A stretch of 64,000 nt of DNA from contig JAHEWK010000002.1 of the NCBI GenBank assembly GCA_020740775.1, positions 2,852,001 to 2,916,000 on the forward strand, written 5' to 3'. The notes under the pieces were generated by a model, which saw nothing but the letters and a program-made list of their open reading frames with translations, had not been told where the DNA came from and did not search any database. Made by a program: the position numbers and the translations under genes. The stretch comes from Ilyonectria destructans (Eukaryota > Ascomycota > Sordariomycetes > Hypocreales > Nectriaceae). Of this stretch, positions 24,909 to 35,432 are shown in pieces (the stretch's first letter is position 1; the number at the start of each line of letters is the position of its first letter).

Positions 24909-26187
24909 TTAACTACCATTTGTGCTTATCGAGGCTTTCCATGCCTTCCACGAAATCCAGGCCTGAAATGCCGACAGGCCCAACGAAAGAAGTCCCACGA
25001 CAACTGAAATCACCAGGGCTGCAAGCGCAAGCGCAAACGCATTGCTTTCGGAGGTTTGCCACTTGATCCACCTCTCAAATCGATTTCGAGGCCGCCGGTC
25101 CCTCACTAGGTCATGCAGTTCTACCAGTCGGTGGCCCCAGTAAAAGTATTCATCATTATGCAAGGAATCATTGAATGTCGCATTCCCTTCATCCCATGTG
25201 CAGTCTTCGTCAAACCCCTTGGTTCGAATCAACCGCTTTAAGATTTTGGTCGATCGACGATCTCTCCATTGAAAAAGGATTGATTGTATGGAGTGAAGTG
25301 TCTCTGCAAGCAGACGCGGTGGGAGAGAGCCCCTTAAAAAGTGTGTATGAGCATTATGTCACCAGTTCGAGGCCCGACTCTGCTCACCTTTGAAGGGATA
25401 GTAATGGGTCTTCTTCCGTAGTAGAATTGGAACCCTGAAAAAGACGCAACTGGGCTTTCAGATAAGATGTGTGGTGAAAGATGTAAAGAACTCTGTTCGG
25501 ACTGTCAAGTAGCAAATGCTGTGCCAAGTTGTCTGTTCCCTTAAAGATGATACCTGATCGCGCCTTCATCTTCCAAGCCTTGATAGAACGCCCGTTCGCT
25601 AGAGCATTCTTGACTCGATCAGAGCTCTGTGAAGCTCTAGGAAAGCATTCCAAAACGTATGCATGCAAGCATTGGGTTGGCTGCCACGAGACAGGTTTAT
25701 ATTTTCCGATCGTATAACCCGATCCGTGTCTCTCGGTCATTGCAGGGTCGAACATGAACATGATGCGAGCAGCTAGCAGGACCACAGACGTGACGCGCAC
25801 TCGCGAGTGTTTCGTTTTCAGGGTTTTATAGAGTTCTCCAGAAATTTCATCTAGGGTTCTCCTAGGATTTCCTCGGATGACTTTGACTGCTTCCAGAACG
25901 TCGGCATGAGTAATTGGAGTTAAGTCACCCGATTGCGGCTGGTCGACTTGTACGATGTGAGCACCGGTATCTGGCACTACCAACTGGTCGTAATATTTGA
26001 AATATTGCTCAAATCCGCGTTTGGTTGTGCCAAGGAGCTCGCTGGCGATGCGGTTGCGGTATTCAGGGATGCCGCCCATGGTGAGAAACAAAGATTGCAA
26101 CTCGTTGTTCCCTGGCCTATAAGAAGAGATAGCAGGGCCAATCGATTTTTCGGGATCAAAAGAGAAACTCCCATGTCTTTTAAGCAC
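24909..26187 (-). CDS. Fungal-specific hypothetical protein with C-terminal membrane segment
   Basis: Two exons (about 25384-26187, then 24909 to about 25335) join in frame through a GT-AG intron. The body contains LQSLFLTMGGIPEYRNRIAS, FEQYFKYYD, GYTIGKYKPVSWQPTQCLHA and TWDEGN. Near the C-terminus ALALAALVISVVVGLLSLGL is a clear transmembrane helix. I recall this as a repeated uncharacterised fungal family, often with a single tail anchor, but I know no function. The listed open frame begins at a GTG, not an ATG, and recognisable upstream protein (see 26195-26387) is out of frame with it. The 5' end is therefore either broken or wrongly sequenced. Confidence 0.6.
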
Positions 26188-26194
26188 CTACTAG

Positions 26195-26387
26195 GTTGTT
26201 AATTGACGTTAAGAGTAGATCTTGGACGTCGGAAAACCCCTCATCGCTGTAAATTGGGGTCTGGAAATCAGGTTGCGTGGTGGCAGACCACCCCGCCAAT
26301 ACCAAGGACGCAGGGTAGCTTAGAGGCTGCCCAAATGTCCAATATCCAATCATCCTCGAACATGAAGCAGCACGTGATATCCCATAT
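26195..26387 (-). pseudogene. Frameshifted 5' part of the preceding hypothetical gene
   Basis: Reading toward lower coordinates from an acceptor at 26388, one frame gives FMFEDDWILDIWAASKLPCV. A second frame then gives WSATTQPDFQTPIYSDEGFS, ending in DLLLTSINNL. The switch falls at the CCCC run at 26291-26294 (GGGG on the coding strand); one base fewer restores one frame. A second shift is needed between INNL and the KRHGSFSFDPEK stretch of the downstream frame. Confidence 0.55.
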
Positions 26388-26441
26388 CTGTTATACTTTC
26401 ATCGGTTCAAGCGGCACCGCAAATCCCGATTTGGATCTGCC

Positions 26442-29400
26442 ATGAACACACAACGACCCGCCCAAGAAGCTATCAATCAACGACAGCCCTCCCCGGCGGA
26501 GAAGAACGACATCAATCCCCGCTCGCAACTACTTCACGGCCCAATTTCGATTTCATGGGCTTGGAGCCCCGTCGCTTCGTTCCAGGCGCTGTCCTCCCCC
26601 GCTGTGATGCGGGGAAACGCCACAATGATGACAGCTTCAATGGTTGAATCGCAATGGCAAAATCTAGACCAGACCCGTGGTCTCATCTCAAAACAATCTC
26701 GAATACCACGCGACCGGGAACAGCAAGGAGAGTGTCCCGTTGTCTCTACTGTACCCATATCCGCAGACCTAGGTGACTTTTCGGACACCGACCTCGCTCC
26801 GAACAAGATCGTACCATCGTCTCCGAAACGTATCGTCGAACCTACAGGTTTCTCTACAGATGTACTGATGGGAAGCAACACTATTCCTGCCATCCCTGCT
26901 GTCCCCGCTGTCCCCGAGGCTCTAGGTCGAGCTCCGAAAAATACAACTCCATCATGTCAGACAGATCCCGCTAAGTCTTCAGATGTACCTATCGAAGGCA
27001 GTACAATACCAGCTGAGGATAGAAACACGGAGGCAAGACCGGCTCGTGGTACAAGCACAAGTACGGCCGGGATCGAAGATTACTACGCCGTTAGTGAACC
27101 GGTTCCTGGCAGCAAGAAGAAGAAACGGGTTTATCCAAAAGCTCCAGTGTTTTCAGACGGCTGGAGTACATCCGAGTACATGGATCGCTTTGAAGTCGTG
27201 AAAGACCAGCTGCAGAAAACGGTGAATGAGAATGTCAAACTACGCGACAAAATCAAGACTGCCATCCTATATAAGCTCCGGATGGTGGGCACGACACCCG
27301 CCGACGCGGTTCCAAGCGTTGTCATGGTATGGGATGATGCAAAGCACATGAAATCTTTGAAATCGTTGTTCAGCTCGCAGGCACAATACAGCTTGCATTG
27401 TGGTGGTAAAAAGCCCTTTTCAAATCGGTTCAGTGAAACCCAACCTCGACACATTCCGCCTCTGAAGCTAGTCTACGTCTTACACTCCCGGGGATCGATC
27501 AATCGGATGGCCTTGGTTGGAATTCCATTAAGGGCTTTCTTTGACAACAACGAGACCTACTGCGGTGGACTAGTCGAATACCAGGGGTCGTCAGCGACGC
27601 TCGCTATATCAATTCGAATCGACGATGCCAGCGCATATCTCACAGTTGACCATGTCTTCGCTCCACACTTAGCTCCTAGCTATAAAGCATCTGCTTGCGA
27701 GGAAATTTCACCTTCGGTCACTCCTTATTCCCCAATCGATCTCAATGATGAACCAGAGGATTTAGATCCTCTTTGGGAGAATGACGATGACGAGTACGAG
27801 TACGACACGGAGGAGGATACCGATAGCGATTCTAGTGAATGCCGGACATCCGATATCAATCCTGCTGTGGTTTTCAGTGCCGAAAAGAGACGCTGCGAGG
27901 ACTGGGAAGTGGTTCCACTCCCGCTGGATCTTGACCCAGCCTTACCTTACCTTGACTGGAGTCTAGCTCGTCCAGTGTCACCGTCTTTGGAGATCTCTCA
28001 AACCAACCTCCTATTTCTGAATGGCTTGAATGCTGAAGCGACTGCCGTTGATGTCATCCGGAGAAAGCCACGACACCATCTTGCACCAGTCAAATTAATA
28101 TCTGGCATCCGGGGACCACTTCTTGGCTGTATACTTGCTGATTCGAGCTTTCTCGTATCGCTACCGGAGCAGAAGGACTGTGAGCTCTTCACAGTAATAT
28201 TAGATACTTCTGAAGGTAGGAACTTTGATTAACCTCCAAAATCCACCAAAATCCAGGCATAGACTAACAATCTTCAAACATAGGCCTTATTCAAGGGGAA
28301 TGTGGATCAGTCGTTGTTGACCATGAGACCACCGAGGTATACGGTCATGTTGTGGGATGCGACCCTTCAGGTCATGCTCTAGTCGTTCCATTGGAACATG
28401 TCTTTGCTCAGGTAAAGGCAAGTTTCAGGGCATCGCATGTCGGCCTTAATTCCTCTTCCTTGGGAGAGATGCCGATCCATAGTCCCCTGGCATCCTCAGC
28501 CACCGACTCTGGTACGTCCAAGACGACGCCATCCATCGGATTCTCTTACGACAAATCCCAAAGTAACCTTGCCCGCGAGCCTCCCGAGAAGCGCCAAGTT
28601 CAGCTGGCTGATCAACTTGATCATCAAAAGCCAGGTTCCGGACATGAAGGGAGCCACATCGCCAGCATCGCTCGCATATCCGACATTGCATGCAATCTTG
28701 AGCGGGAAGGAAAGTACGAAATGGCTGCGGAGAAATACAGGGAGATATTAGAGATCCAGAAAGAGATTTTTGGCATATCTCATCCCCATGCAGTCATCAG
28801 CATGGACAAGCTCGGCTCCTCACTGTCCCTTGCAGGAAGACACGATGAGGCTCTAGGCATTTATAAGGAGGCTTTTCGGCAACGAATGCAAGCACTTGGA
28901 CCAGAGCACCCCAACACACTTTCAAGCTTATCCAACATTGCAATTGTGTTGGAAAGGCAGGGAAAGTATAAGGAGGCCAAAGACATATTGAGCCAGTCGC
29001 ACGCGGTTCAGAGCAGAGTCCTGGACAAAGACCACCCTACTAAACTAGCCACCGATGATGGTTTTCCAGCTGCACTTGCCAGTCAGAGCAAGTTTGATAG
29101 AGTCAAACCGGTGGACAAACAGGCTCTTACGACCAGCCGCAAGGATCCTGACACACATATTAGTACGAATCGCCTCATGCTTGACCTTGTTAAGCAAGGA
29201 AATTACGGCGAGGCCGAGAAATTGGGCCGAGAGATACTTGCGCGACGACAGAATGCATTCGGCCCAAAACACCCAGACACTCTGACGAGCATGAGCAACC
29301 TTGCAGTTGTGCTAAAGAAACAAGAAAGGTACCTTGAGGCTGAGCAAATAGCCCGACACACACTGGAGCTACGAGCAGGTGTACTCGGGCAAGACCATCC

Positions 29401-29680
29401 GGATACGCTGAAGAGCCTGAACAACCTTGCAGTCCTTCTCGCCTGCATGGGTGAATACGGCAAAGCTGAGCTCATGCTCAGAGAAACAGTTGTGCTCCGA
29501 GAAAAGCTTCTGGGGAAAGGGCATTCTCATACCGGTATCAGCAAAGTCAACCTCGCAAGTGTGCTTGAGCTTCGAAGGCGAGATGATGGAAGTCGTGACG
29601 GCCGGTATATGCGGGTTAATCTCGAGAAGTTGCAGCATATCAGCGTATCACGGATGAATGAGCAGGCAGAGAGTCTTTAG
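26442..29680 (+). CDS. Large protein with GECGS-type domain and kinesin-light-chain-like TPRs
   Basis: Two exons, 26442-28215 and 28284-29680, give 1056 residues in frame. Residues 1-230 look disordered and Ser/Pro/Thr rich. Residues about 235-330 hold a helical stretch (VKDQLQKTVNENVKLRDKIK). An acidic run lies near 445-470. Around residues 592-630, made across the intron, is GLIQGECGSVVVD followed by VYGHVVGCDPSGHALVVPL; this resembles a pattern I associate with degenerate trypsin-like domains in fungal NLR-type proteins. Residues about 714-1020 hold five or six 42-residue TPRs of the kinesin-light-chain type (GPEHPNTLSSLSNIAIVL, GPKHPDTLTSMSNLAVVL, GQDHPDTLKSLNNLAVLL). One repeat near 29050-29150 has decayed. 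It is probably a scaffold or sensor; no NB-ARC or NACHT domain is present. Confidence 0.75.
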
Positions 29681-30440
29681 ATAAAGTAGCTAGGACCTTT
29701 GACAACACATTGAAACCCGTCGTTCTCATGGTGCTATTTCCTAGCAATCTCATCATTTAACTTGGTCGGAGCTACGTCTTTTTGACATTTTCCTGTCACG
29801 TGCCGATTAGGCACCCGTAAAAACGGCGTGAGGGAGTAGACTGAGAGGCCATCGTCAAGCTGCTGCTCAAGAAGGGCGCCGACGTTGAGGCGAAGGCTAA
29901 GATGGTCCGGGATGGCTCCGGGCAGCAATGTGAAAGAACAGTTGTTTGAGTAAAATTGGGCGAGAATAAGGAAGACAAATTCTTGATGGTAGGGGGAAGA
30001 CTAAGATTTAAGTCAAATCGATAAGCAAGTGTTGGATAGCGTACGGCACATTCGATCAAGGGTCTTAATGTTCAATAGAGTGTGGGGCCTGAATATGTTG
30101 CTTGAATTGATCGAGGATTCCTCCCACCCTTCTTTTCTCGAGAGGGGTTTTATGTCATCTCACGCCCCTTCTTAAGGTCAGGATATCGATCTATCAGAGG
30201 TTTCGTAATATAGGGTCACAATCCAACAGTAAGCTAAGAGGAGGCATGCATGCATCCATCGCACGTGAACGACCAGTTTAACTCTCAAGCCGACTGGCGT
30301 GAATGAGTCCGGCCTAACTATTATGCTATGACATTTGGCGACTTCCCACACAGACCTGGCGGCGGTATTTTGCGGAATGTAACAAGATCAAGATACCTAG
30401 AACCAACTGAGCTTCAGGGAACATACAGCATATACTTAAA
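29681..30440. other. Intergenic region with ankyrin trace
   Basis: Apart from the ankyrin remnant at 29845-29903, I see no coding signal in this 760-bp stretch. Confidence 0.5.
29845..29903 (+). pseudogene. Single ankyrin-repeat remnant
   Basis: The plus strand reads EAIVKLLLKKGADVEAKAK, a near-consensus second half of an ankyrin repeat. Stops and loss of frame occur on both sides, so this is a leftover of an ankyrin-repeat gene. Confidence 0.6.
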
Positions 30441-30449
30441 GTGCCTTTA

Positions 30450-31290
30450 GTGGGTGCCAACTAGTCAGAGTCTGAACGCCAAGTATAGTCTCAAGGCCGC
30501 CAAGGAAACACCAAATGGGGCAATTATGGCATCTGGCCAATCTACGATGCCTGTGATGTGACCTGTGGCTTCGTCCACGTGGATGTTGTTCTCCAAGAGG
30601 TCGTCGTGTCGGAAAGCCATGGGATAGCTGGGCCGGAAGAGAAGTGGAAGCCCCTGCCGGACCTCGTCCAATTTAGCTTGCAACCTTTTAGGCAGGTTAT
30701 AGGAGACTTGGTTGAGGATACTATAATAATTGTTGAGTAAGCTAAAAGGCTGCTTAACTGATGGCCTATTGTTCCATACCGAAGTAAAGAATCTAAATCT
30801 TTTAGTTTATAAGAATCTTAGTAGAGTATATGTTCACAGATAGACCTTACAAAATCCTCTACAGTTCGATATAGATGCTATTCCATCTTAAAATTGAGAG
30901 CAAGAAACTGACGGCGAACTCGACAAAATGCAGGCCCTGGGATAAGATCCTATATATAAATGTAGATATCCTCTAGTATTATACTATAGGGCTGGCAGTT
31001 GGGGACGAAATCCCCATAAGATTATTTTGTAAGCTTAATAAGCTCTATATCCAACTTTTTATACCGAAATTGGACCACTTTAGGCATTTCGTTGGAATCA
31101 GCTGCTGCTACAGTATAGCTGAACGCGCCCTGTACTGGCATAGGGGTGACGGGACTGCACAAATGTCAGCGGCAAGGCGATTGCAATCGTCGCTTGTAGT
31201 AGGACTATGCCGTTCGAACAACCGAAATATCTGGAAGGCGGATAATTTGTCATAACTATCCGCCTCTGCTGCGTACTTGGAGATATCCAT
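30450..31290 (-). pseudogene. Aminoglycoside phosphotransferase (APH)-family kinase pseudogene
   Basis: From a start at 31290 (MDISKYAAEADSYDKLSAFQ) a fungal APH-like protein can be followed: SPVTPMPVQGAFSYTVAA; VVQFRYKKLDIELIKL; YGDFVPN; DLIPGPAFCRVRRQFL; TVEDFVRSICEHIL; then KLDEVRQGLPLLFRPSYPMA; HDDLLENNIHVD with the catalytic Asp region; and GIVDWPDAIIAPFGVSL. At least two frameshifts (near 31,165 and near 30,497) and several stops break it, including TAG where Trp is expected before DLIPG, a G-to-A change. Functional members are presumed small-molecule kinases of unknown substrate. Confidence 0.75.
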
Positions 31291-31330
31291 AACGAGGGAG
31301 TTGTGATGGTTTGGCGGTGTGTTTAGCCAA

Positions 31331-31667
31331 TTAGGCACCTATCCAAGACGAGATATTCCAGCCATATAGTATAATCCGTACAGTTTGGCGCTTAATTTTA
31401 TACGGTGGTGGGCAAAGAGGCTCTAACAGGAAGGTAAGGATAAATAAACCGGGCAGCTCGAGGGCTTTATATACTTTGAATCTTATCAGGATAACGATGA
31501 AGTATTTCAGAGTGTTTATTTCGTTTCTTACTGCCTGGGCAGCGTGTAGGAACCTGGTTCCCACGCAGACGCAAAAGGAGAAGAGAATAAAACTTAACTT
31601 CAATAAGCTCTATTGCCACAGCTGCATATGCGGCTAGACCTTGGATAATTACTCCAATAAGCTCCAT
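31331..31667 (-). other. Small hydrophobic open frames, unassigned
   Basis: Minus-strand frames start with MELIGVIIQGLAAYAAVAIE at 31667 and include LYGWNISSWIGA near 31,340-31,375. They could be exons of a small membrane protein, but no intron pattern convinced me and I do not recognise the family. Confidence 0.25.
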
Positions 31668-31879
31668 TTCGGCATTTCACGGCAACTGACGTTACCCTGG
31701 TAGGCGCCCATCCAGTGTTAAGTCACACAGGATGCGGATAACGCGTGTTCCTTTTGAGATAAGCGACATTTAAAAGGTGTTGACCTCCCTGCTACACAGG
31801 ACAAAAGGGCTTTCTCGCAGGTTCTCTGCGGACACCATCGGTCACCTCTACACCTCGATCACCATCTTGATCCACAGCC

Positions 31880-32781
31880 ATGACCTCAAAGTCTTCACTC
31901 ACTTACTCCACTCGGGCAGGGTTTCACTCCCATCCCGTTGCCAGGAAACTCTTCATGATTGCCGAGGCGAAGAGGTCTAACCTCATCATTTCGGCCGATT
32001 TCAACAATACATACAACCTACTGGAATGTGCCGATTGTAAGCCCTTACCTGCCCTAGACACATACAAGGTGATTGACCAAAATCTTCTAAAGCATTGGGC
32101 CCTTATATCGCGGTGTTCAAAACACACATCGATATCGTCAGTGACTTTAGCGACGCAACGGTTACCGGCCTAAAGTCTCTTGCCGCCAAGCACAACTTTC
32201 TCATTTTCGAGGATCGCAAATTTGTCGACATCGGGAACACAGCGCAAAAGCAATACCATGGAGGGGCTCTGAGGATCTCTGAGTGGGCTGACATCGTCAA
32301 TCTGAGCATTCTGGGTGGCGAGAGTGTCGTCCAGGCATTGGCACAAACTATCTCAAGCGACTCTTTCCCATACCCCCATCAGAGGGCACTACTTGTCCTT
32401 GCTGAGATGACAACTTCCGGGAGCCTTGCCACCGGTCGCTATACTGAGCTATGTGTCGAAGCCGCTCGTAGGAACAGCGGGGCTGTAATGGGATTTGTGG
32501 CAACTCGATCTCTGGTAGCAGAAGGTCAGGCACAGGAATGTAAGACCAATGAAGATCTTATTGTCTTCACTACAGGAGTCAACAGGAATCAAAAGGGAGA
32601 CAATCTCGGGCAGCAGTACCAAAGCCCCGCGACCGCTATCAAAGGTGGTTCTGACTTCATCATCGCAGGACGAGGCATCTACGCCTCTGATAACCCGGTT
32701 GCTACGGCCAAGCTATACCAGCAGGAAGGCTGGGAGGCGTATCAAGAGCGGGTTGGAAGAGGGGGCCAAAATACAGTTTAG
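31880..32781 (+). CDS. pyrG: Orotidine 5'-phosphate decarboxylase, compact form
   Basis: Catalyses OMP to UMP, the last step of de novo pyrimidine synthesis, in the cytosol. Exons 31880-32036 and 32093-32781 join to 281 residues with GT-AG intron ends. Catalytic residues are present: Asp in ISADFN, Lys in FKTHID, and the D-x-K-x-x-D signature in [25 protein letters not shown] and [13 protein letters not shown] [13 protein letters not shown] complete the phosphate-binding part. The length matches the short Eurotiomycete PyrG type; Sordariomycete housekeeping enzymes usually carry a long internal insertion and run well above 350 residues. It may therefore be an additional or transferred copy. 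The flanks are relic-rich. pyrG names the activity; ura3 and pyr4 are synonyms. Confidence 0.88.
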
Positions 32782-33750
32782 GAGGCCGAAGTGACGAAAG
32801 AACTTTCATTGACAGTACTTCTCTCTAAAACCTTTCCGCAGCAGGAGATTCGATAAAAATAGCCCGATGTTTCTCCCCGCCATGTCATAATAGAAAGCAC
32901 TGAGTTATTCCATATCTTTGGTATTAATTTAGTAATTCAAGAAATGTATGAAAACTCCTAGCCTAATTCACTATGCTTTAAGGTCTTTTGATATAATCTT
33001 GATCGTCTAATTGAGCAACACCATAGCTTCTATAATTTGCTCGCTATGTAATAAGCATTATGGGTGCGTGCGGTGTTTTCCTTCCCCTAGAGGCGTTGTA
33101 CTAGGAGCTGAAGAGAAGCAGCAAGGATGATCCTGCATGCATGTTTCATGCTCCTAGGGGACCCCACGCCCTCCATCAATGATCAACGCGGGGGCGGGAG
33201 CTACTTGTGGCTGTGCGGCAAGGAATATTTTATTAATCCTATGCTGACCATCACGAGTCGTAGCTAAATTTCTTAACTCCGTTTTCTTGCTCTATCTTCA
33301 TGCTGTTCACCAGTCGGTGCGGTTTGACATCGACTGAAGCCTTAAGAAGACCGCGAGGAGGTTTGGACTAAAAGACAGGGGTCAACTTGCCGAAAGTTTA
33401 AGAGCCGATGTTTTGATGGTGAAGGGCGATCCAACGACCAATATTAGGCACACCATTGCTGGGATCCGGAAAGGCGGGTGGTTTTGGAGAACAAGGGTAA
33501 CAGTGTGCTGCGGCAGACGGCCTTACGCCTTACCAGAGATTAGATGAGACGACCTCACAAGACGTCCGTGAAGCCAAGCTTCCACCCCTTATTAACAGCA
33601 AAGCTTCATCAACGCTGGCAACTACACATCCCAAGACGCTGGCGAGCACAGGTACAGGCGTGAGGACACTGCAGGTGGATCTACTTGCACAATCTCCTCG
33701 AGGAGTATGAAGCACGCTACTCAACGAAACCCTCCTAGCCCGACGTCGCC
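32782..33750. other. Intergenic region, no gene seen
   Basis: About 970 bp downstream of the OMP decarboxylase. It has mixed composition with short AT-rich patches. I see no supported coding signal before the F-box-like relic. Confidence 0.5.
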
Positions 33751-33799
33751 TCCTTGTGCTCTGGAAACCGTTACGTGCTCGTCTTCTGCTTCTGCTGTC

Positions 33800-34276
33800 G
33801 CTGGCCATCACTACCGGCCTGGCTCCCCAAAACTTGTACTCTTTGCGGCGAATTCGGCGGGTTTATATCCCTCCTACCCTGGAATCGATGCTGTTTTAAA
33901 TGCCTGCAAGAGGCTCCAGAAACCCGAGTCCAAAGTCTCGCTGCTGTTCGGAAGAAATTCCACTTGACCAAGGCCGAGTCGGACCAACTGAAGTCATTCA
34001 AGGCTTTGCCTAGCGTATATTCGATGGAGGGATCTATATACAAATCCCGCACGACAGTCGTTTCCTACATCAGGCCATCTTGGTTTCCGCACAGCAACTG
34101 TATGCACTGGCGCAGGCACAACCGGCAAACTCGGGACGAAATAAAAAAATCATTTTTATGGACTTCCCTATTATGATGGACGAATTAGTAAGGCAGAATA
34201 CGGAATGTCGTGTACTGGGTGTCAACTTGCTCTCGAAAAAGACATCATCGGCTCCAAGGTGTAGCTTAGACTTCTA
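33800..34276 (+). pseudogene. F-box-protein-like relic
   Basis: The frame gives CTLCGEFGGFISLLPWNRCC, a Cys-rich piece, followed by FKCLQEAPETRVQSLAAVRK and KSFKALPSVYSMEGSIYKSR. I recognise this as the segment behind the F-box in many fungal F-box proteins. After VVS the frame jumps (one base missing) to ILVSAQQLYALAQAQ. Later a third frame gives MSCTGCQLALEKDIIGSK. The F-box itself is not visible upstream. Several frameshifts make it non-functional. Confidence 0.55.
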
Positions 34277-34279
34277 ATG

Positions 34280-34755
34280 CATAACACCTCTCCTCATCCC
34301 AATTATTCTTAATAAATAAACGGCGCATACCTAACCTTTCTTGCGTTCGGCTATAGTTACTGCGTGAATTCTGGAGCGAGCTGCAGAAATATCTCATCGC
34401 GGTAATTTGCAGGACATGCACGCTTTACCGCGCCAAGCTTGACTTAGCCAGATGGAGCAACTGCTTCGTTGGAAGGCCAGGCACACGTCATCCGTGTTGG
34501 GCGAATAACCCTGTTTCAAAGGCTGATGGATTTACTCCGATTTTATGGGGTGTGACCCAGAACATGGACGGAGGGACACGCAGCATGACCTGTTAAGCTC
34601 GATGCAACCCAAGTTCCTGTGAAGCGAAGAGGTGGGGAACGGGCTACGAACTTGGTCCAGCGACCGGCGGCTGCGAGAGAAGAGATAACTACAGGAGGGC
34701 TGGCAACCGTCAATACGGTTCATAAACTGCCAAAATCACTATCCACCTATGAATA
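34280..34755. other. Spacer, no gene seen
   Basis: About 475 bp lie between the F-box-like relic and the fragment on the minus strand. Nothing was recognised. Confidence 0.5.
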
Positions 34756-35124
34756 TCAACACACTAGGCGCTTCAGGTTGGCCTCCAAGATACTCCAATC
34801 CTCGTCGGCATACTGTCCCGCCCCAATGTCGTAGAGGACATCTAAAGCTTCAATGTCACCGCCCGTAGCAACCTGAATGAACTTGCGACATATCTCCAAA
34901 CGATTGTGGCGGTGCAGCGTAGCAATCCATATTGCCTCTGCAATGTGCCATCTTTCCGTGAATTTCCAGTCACCCTGCCACTTCAGCGCCTTCTCGAGCT
35001 CCGTGTTGTAATATGTGCGGTACCGCTCTAATGTCTCTGGAGAGTCTTCCGATTCGGCCATCTTTGGCCAACCGTACATCAGAGGATCCCAATCGCGCGT
35101 GATCCATCCTGGGTATCGGGCATG
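34756..35124 (-). pseudogene. C-terminal fragment of a fungal hypothetical (possibly APH-like) protein
   Basis: The open frame reads ARYPGWITRDWDPLMYGWPK, then ERYRTYYNTELEKALKW, HIAEAIWIATLHRHNRLEIC, and ends DIEALDVLYDIGAG...LEANLKRLVC. Its beginning resembles the FPRW...DWDP region common near the C-terminus of fungal APH-like proteins. No upstream part is found before the Trk gene, so it is probably a remnant. The assignment is tentative. Confidence 0.4.
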
Positions 35125-35432
35125 TGAAGGTATCGCCAGATTTGTGGGGCTATTCTGGGCGAAAGGGGTTTAGGGGAGTGTATGTTTGCTTTTCGGGCGT
35201 GCATGCTTGGTTACTCCAATCATGTCAGTGTTTGGGTTTCCTGATGGAGGGTTCCAAGACGTTTAGAGCGTTCACAGGTGAAAGTCAGCGTCAGCAGCGC
35301 GAGAAGATCAGGCTCTTAGTCCCCTCGGATGAATTAAAATCCATTCCATTCTAGCCGTGGCATTGGCATAAATTCGCGAACCCTCCGGCGCGTTCCTAAT
35401 AATGCCACCATATTCCTAACCTTTCGGACAGA

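Noticed and set aside
33530..33811. 93-codon minus-strand ORF opposite the F-box-like relic
   Set aside because: Arg/Ser-rich shadow frame; the plus strand carries the recognisable family pieces.
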